From an uncultured Clostridia bacterium (GTDB lineage: Bacteria > Bacillota > Clostridia > Oscillospirales > Oscillospiraceae): a DNA stretch of 7,684 bases. The notes under the pieces were generated by a model that was given only the letters and a program-made list of their open reading frames with translations, was not told the origin of the DNA and did not search any database. Positions 4,718 through 7,684 of the stretch are shown one piece after another. The stretch spans positions 1 to 7,684 of the forward strand of contig CANDEH010000105.1 of NCBI GenBank assembly GCA_947383645.1. Direction: 5' to 3'. The position numbers and the translations under genes were made by a program. How positions within the stretch are numbered: position 1 is the first letter of the stretch; every line of letters starts with the position of its first letter.

Positions 4718-6022
4718 AAGCGCCTCCTCCCGCAGGGCCTCCAGGGCGGTGAGGGCCCGCTCCGACAGCGCCGCGTTCTTGTTTCTCTTCCCCCGCACCC
4801 GATAGCCCAGGGGCGGGATAATCCCGAAGTTGATGTTCATGGGCTGGAACTTCTCCACGCTCTCGTCGCTGACATAGAGCCCCAGGGCGCCGATGGCGGT
4901 CTCCCGGGGGAAGTCGATGGGCTCCATCCCCCGCAGCCGCCGGCTCAGCTCCACCGCCGCCAGGTACCCAGAGGCGGTGGACTCCACGTAGCCCTCCACG
5001 CCGGTCATCTGTCCGGCGAAGGTCAAGCGTGGCTCCGATCTCAGCCGGTAGTACCGGTCCAGGAGGCGGGGAGCGTCCAAGTAGGTGTTCCGGTGCATCA
5101 CCCCGTAGCGCAGGTACTCCGCGCTTCTCAGGGCGGGAATCATAGAGAACACCCGCTTCTGCTCAGGGAACTTCAGGTGGGTCTGGAAGCCCACCAGGTT
5201 GTACACGCTGCCCTGGGCGTTGTCCCGGCGGAGCTGGACCACGGCGTAGGGCTCCCGGCCGGTTTTCGGGTCCGGCAGCCCCCGGGGCTTTAAGGGCCCG
5301 TAGCGGAGGGTGTCCTCCCCCCGGCGGGCCATCACCTCCACGGGCATACAGCCCTCAAAGACCTTGCTGTCCTCAAAGCCGTGGACCTCCGCCTCCTCGG
5401 CGGCGCAGAGGGCCTCCCAGAAGGCGCGGTACTCCTCCCGGCTCAGGGCGCAGTTGATGTAGTCCGCCGTGCCCTTGTCGTACCGGGAGGCAAACCAGGC
5501 ACGGTCCATGTCGATGCTCTCCGCGCTCACCAGGGGGGCCGCCGCGTCGAAGAAGTTCAGGGTGGTCCCCCCGCCGATCAGCTCCCCGATGGCCTCCGCC
5601 AGGGCGTCGGAGGTCAGGGGGCCGGTGGCAATCAGCGCCTGTCCCGCCGGGAGGGTGGTGACCTCCCCGGCCTCGATGTCGATCAGGGGGTGGGAGCGGA
5701 CCTTCTCCGTCACATAGGCGGCGAAGCCCTCCCGGTCCACCGCCAGGGCGCCTCCGGCGGGGACCTGGGTGGCGTCGGCGGCGGCCATGATGAGGCTTTC
5801 AAGCCGCCGCAGCTCCTCCTTGAGGAGGCCCACCGCGTTCTCCAGTCCCGCGCCCCGGAGGGAGTTGGAGCACACCAGCTCCGCGAACTGCCCGCTCTTA
5901 TGGGCGGGGGTCATCTTCTCCGGCTTCATCTCGCAGAGCCGCACCGGGATGCCCCGCTGCGCCAGCTGCCAGGCCGCCTCACTGCCCGCCAGCCCCGCGC
6001 CGATGACGGTCACGCGCTCCAT
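4712..6022 (-). CDS. trmFO: tRNA (uracil-54-C5)-methyltransferase, folate- and FAD-dependent (TrmFO)
   Basis: TrmFO makes ribothymidine at position 54 of the tRNA T-loop, using methylenetetrahydrofolate as carbon donor and reduced FAD. The 436-residue product matches the roughly 435-residue Firmicutes enzymes. It begins MERVTVIGAGLAGSEAA, with the FAD-binding GxGxxG motif at residues 8-13. The two functional cysteines known in the family are visible as Cys51 (LVCSNSLRG) and Cys225 (FEGCMPVE). The start at ATG 6022 places the FAD motif at the usual distance; an in-frame ATG 29 codons upstream would add an unrelated Arg-rich extension. The ribosome site is unusual: AGGAG (6038-6042) is 15 bases away, with a run of G (6030-6036) closer. 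It follows topA, an order shared with Bacillus. I see no clear promoter in the 98-base AT-richer gap to topA. Confidence 0.96.
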   Translation of the reverse strand: MERVTVIGAGLAGSEAAWQLAQRGIPVRLCEMKPEKMTPAHKSGQFAELVCSNSLRGAGLENAVGLLKEELRRLESLIMAAADATQVPAGGALAVDREGFAAYVTEKVRSHPLIDIEAGEVTTLPAGQALIATGPLTSDALAEAIGELIGGGTTLNFFDAAAPLVSAESIDMDRAWFASRYDKGTADYINCALSREEYRAFWEALCAAEEAEVHGFEDSKVFEGCMPVEVMARRGEDTLRYGPLKPRGLPDPKTGREPYAVVQLRRDNAQGSVYNLVGFQTHLKFPEQKRVFSMIPALRSAEYLRYGVMHRNTYLDAPRLLDRYYRLRSEPRLTFAGQMTGVEGYVESTASGYLAAVELSRRLRGMEPIDFPRETAIGALGLYVSDESVEKFQPMNINFGIIPPLGYRVRGKRNKNAALSERALTALEALREEALR

Positions 6023-6120
6023 TGGCTGTCCCCCCCTCTCCTGTCTTGTGTTGAAAATTCGTATACATTTCGGAATATTATTTCGTTTGATTGCTGACCG
6101 TATTGCCACGAGGGAGGGGG

Positions 6121-7684
6121 TTAGTCCTCCGCCGGCTCCGCCTTCTTGGTGCTCTTGGACTTGACGGCAGTCTTGGCCGCGGTCTTTTTCGCCGCCGGCT
6201 TCTTGGCGGCGGTCTTGGCGGTGGATTTGGCGGCGGTCTTTTTCGTGGACTTCGCCGTGGACTTGGCCGCGGTTTTCTTCGCCGCCGGCTTCTTCGCCTC
6301 GGCCTTCTCAGCGGCCCCCGCCGGCTGGTCCCCGGCGGCCTCCGCGTTCTCCTGGGGCTCCGCGGCCTTCTTGCGGAAGCCGCCCCGCTTCTCCTCCGGG
6401 GTGAAGTTGCTGCACTGCTCGTTGATGCAGAAGGGCTTCTTGAACCCCTTGCCGGACTTCTTGAACATGGTCTGTCCGCAGACGGGGCAGTCGTCCTTCA
6501 CCGGCACGTCCCAGGTCATGAAGTCGCACTTCTTGCTCTCGTCCTTCTCACTGAGGTGCTCGCAGGCGTAGTAGGTGTAGCCGTTGCGGCTGGTCTTTTT
6601 CAGAATCCGCCCGCCGCACCGGGGGCACCGGCCAGGCATCTCGATGACCAGGGGCTTGGTGAAGGTGCACTCCGGGTACCCCGGGCAGGCCAGGAAGCGG
6701 CCAAAGCGCCCGCTCTTCACCACCATCTGCCGCCCGCAGACGTCGCAGACCTCCTCGCTGGGCTCGTCGGGGACCTTCAGTCGCACGCCCTCCAAATCCT
6801 TCTCCGCCTGCTCCAGGCTGGCATGGAAGGGCTCGTAGAAGTCCCTGAGAAGCTGCTTCCAGGGGATCTGGCCCCCCTCCACCTCGTCTAAGTCCTTCTC
6901 CATGTTGGCGGTGAACTTCATGTCCACGATGTTCTGGAATTTGTCGCACATCAGACCTGTAACTACCTCCCCAAGGGGGGTGATCTTCAGGTGTTTGCCG
7001 TCCTTCACCACGTACTCCCGGTCCAGGATGGTGGACACGGTGGGGGCGTAGGTGGAGGGGCGGCCGATGCCGTTCTCCTCCATGGCCCGAATCAGCGTGG
7101 CGTCGGTGTACCGGGCGGGGGGCTGGGTGAAGTGCTGGTCCTGCTGGAAGCCGCCGCACTGGAGGACCTCCCCCTCCCCTAACTCGGGGAGCTTGGAGAG
7201 CTTCTCCTCCTTCTCCTCGTCCCGGCCCTCCTCGTAGACGGCTGTATAGCCATTGAACTTTACATTGCTGCTGGTGGCGCGAAACTCCTGGTCATTGCTG
7301 ACCACCGCCACGGCCACGCTGTCGTAGACGGCGTTGGCCATCTGGCAGGCCAGGAAGCGGCTCCAGATCAGGCGGTAGAGCCGGTACTGCTCCGCGCTCA
7401 AATCCCCCTTGATCTGGTCCGGGGTTAAAAAGACGTTGCTGGGGCGGATGGCCTCGTGGGCGTCCTGAGCCCCGGCCTTGGTCTTGAAGCGGCGGGGCTC
7501 CTTGGGGCAGTAGCTGTTGCCGTACCGGGACAGAATCAGCTTCCGGGTGTCGGCCAGCGCCTCCTCGCTGATGCGGAGGCTGTCAGTACGCATATAGGTG
7601 ATGAGGCCCACGGTGCCCTCCCCGGCGATGTCCACGCCCTCGTAGAGCTGCTGGGCGATGGCCATGGTCCGCCGGGGGGTCATG
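6121..7684 (-). CDS. topA: DNA topoisomerase I, C-terminal part (5' end outside window)
   Basis: TopA is a type IA topoisomerase that relaxes negative supercoils through a 5'-phosphotyrosine link. The first 170 or so residues (TOPRIM) lie beyond the right edge; 520 residues from an in-frame ATG at 7683 remain, and this ATG is not the real start. The catalytic tyrosine is in ITYMRTDS (Tyr30 of this fragment). Other core landmarks are QDAHEAIRP and GIGRPSTYAPTVSTI. Three four-cysteine zinc fingers follow: Cys313/316/333/339, Cys353/356/374/386 and Cys399/402/419/424. The last 80 residues form a Lys/Ala-rich tail with a duplicated block, ending KKAEPAED, TAA 6121-6123. Basic tails on TopA are known in actinobacteria, where they aid DNA binding and processivity; the same role here is inference. 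It is the first visible gene of the topA-trmFO-plsX run. Confidence 0.96.
   Translation of the reverse strand, partial: MTPRRTMAIAQQLYEGVDIAGEGTVGLITYMRTDSLRISEEALADTRKLILSRYGNSYCPKEPRRFKTKAGAQDAHEAIRPSNVFLTPDQIKGDLSAEQYRLYRLIWSRFLACQMANAVYDSVAVAVVSNDQEFRATSSNVKFNGYTAVYEEGRDEEKEEKLSKLPELGEGEVLQCGGFQQDQHFTQPPARYTDATLIRAMEENGIGRPSTYAPTVSTILDREYVVKDGKHLKITPLGEVVTGLMCDKFQNIVDMKFTANMEKDLDEVEGGQIPWKQLLRDFYEPFHASLEQAEKDLEGVRLKVPDEPSEEVCDVCGRQMVVKSGRFGRFLACPGYPECTFTKPLVIEMPGRCPRCGGRILKKTSRNGYTYYACEHLSEKDESKKCDFMTWDVPVKDDCPVCGQTMFKKSGKGFKKPFCINEQCSNFTPEEKRGGFRKKAAEPQENAEAAGDQPAGAAEKAEAKKPAAKKTAAKSTAKSTKKTAAKSTAKTAAKKPAAKKTAAKTAVKSKSTKKAEPAED
6142..6306 (-). repeat. Repeated DNA coding the Lys/Ala tail of TopA
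   Basis: Residues 460-514 of the fragment are almost only Lys, Ala, Thr and Ser. AKKPAAKKTAAK occurs twice, 30 residues apart. The two DNA copies (6172-6207 and 6262-6297) match at 33 of 36 bases, so the tail probably grew by tandem duplication and could vary in length between strains. The composition resembles the histone H1 C-terminus. Confidence 0.75.

Noticed and set aside
4046..5293. Long plus-strand open frame opposite plsX and trmFO
   Set aside because: It is a shadow of GC-rich codons in the two minus-strand genes, both of which have clear family motifs; no recognisable domain or ribosome site.
6023..6120. Separate trmFO promoter in the gap after topA
   Set aside because: TATACG and TAATAT occur in an AT-richer stretch, but neither has an acceptable -35 box at 16-18 bases; trmFO may simply be read from the topA transcript.
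6091..6891. Plus-strand Leu/Gly/Arg-rich frame opposite topA
   Set aside because: It mirrors the Lys/Ala tail and zinc-finger codons of topA; the low-complexity repeats come from the other strand.

Overview
The window is a compact, GC-rich stretch of a low-G+C-phylum (Firmicutes/Bacillota) chromosome. All seven genes I can support lie on the minus strand and read from the right edge to the left: topA (5' end missing) > trmFO > plsX > acpP > rnc > uppP > ftsK (3' end missing). The topA-trmFO pair and the plsX/acpP/rnc cluster are typical of Firmicutes. TrmFO, the folate-dependent tRNA methyltransferase, together with high GC, strong AGGAGG-type ribosome sites and FtsK/SpoIIIE points to a clostridial gut-type lineage such as the Oscillospiraceae (Flavonifractor-like). 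That placement is inference from gene content and composition, not a database result.

Right part (3641-7684): topA encodes the C-terminal two thirds of DNA topoisomerase I, with the active-site tyrosine, three four-cysteine zinc fingers and a Lys/Ala-rich, histone-H1-like tail. After a 98-base gap comes trmFO, then plsX. A 13-bp hairpin carries the trmFO stop codon and lies just before the plsX ribosome site. plsX feeds phospholipid synthesis, and acpP supplies the acyl carrier.

Middle (2158-3640): immediately after plsX sits a 162-bp element with long imperfect inverted ends and TCA target duplications. One copy of the duplication is the plsX stop codon itself. Next comes an almost perfect sigma-A promoter for acpP, whose -10 box is covered by an 8-7-8 palindrome that looks like a repressor operator. 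acpP ends in a two-way terminator. The rnc leader then contains three successive hairpins, and the last buries the rnc ribosome site in a long duplex. That is a plausible autoregulatory substrate for the RNase III that rnc encodes.

Left part (1-2157): about 290 bases from the 3' end of rnc onward are a chain of roughly ten short palindromes, including a perfect 32-bp one, ending in a strong intrinsic terminator. A separate extended -10 promoter then drives uppP (undecaprenyl-diphosphate phosphatase, cell-wall lipid recycling), followed by the N-terminal membrane part of ftsK (DNA translocase at the division septum). The ftsK linker runs into a 121-base almost pure G tract (C on the coding strand) that is probably a sequencing or assembly fault, although the frame stays open through it.

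No complete novel multi-gene system is visible. The genes are ordinary housekeeping genes, and the unusual content is in the non-coding and regulatory DNA. I see no tRNA, rRNA, CRISPR array or real plus-strand gene.
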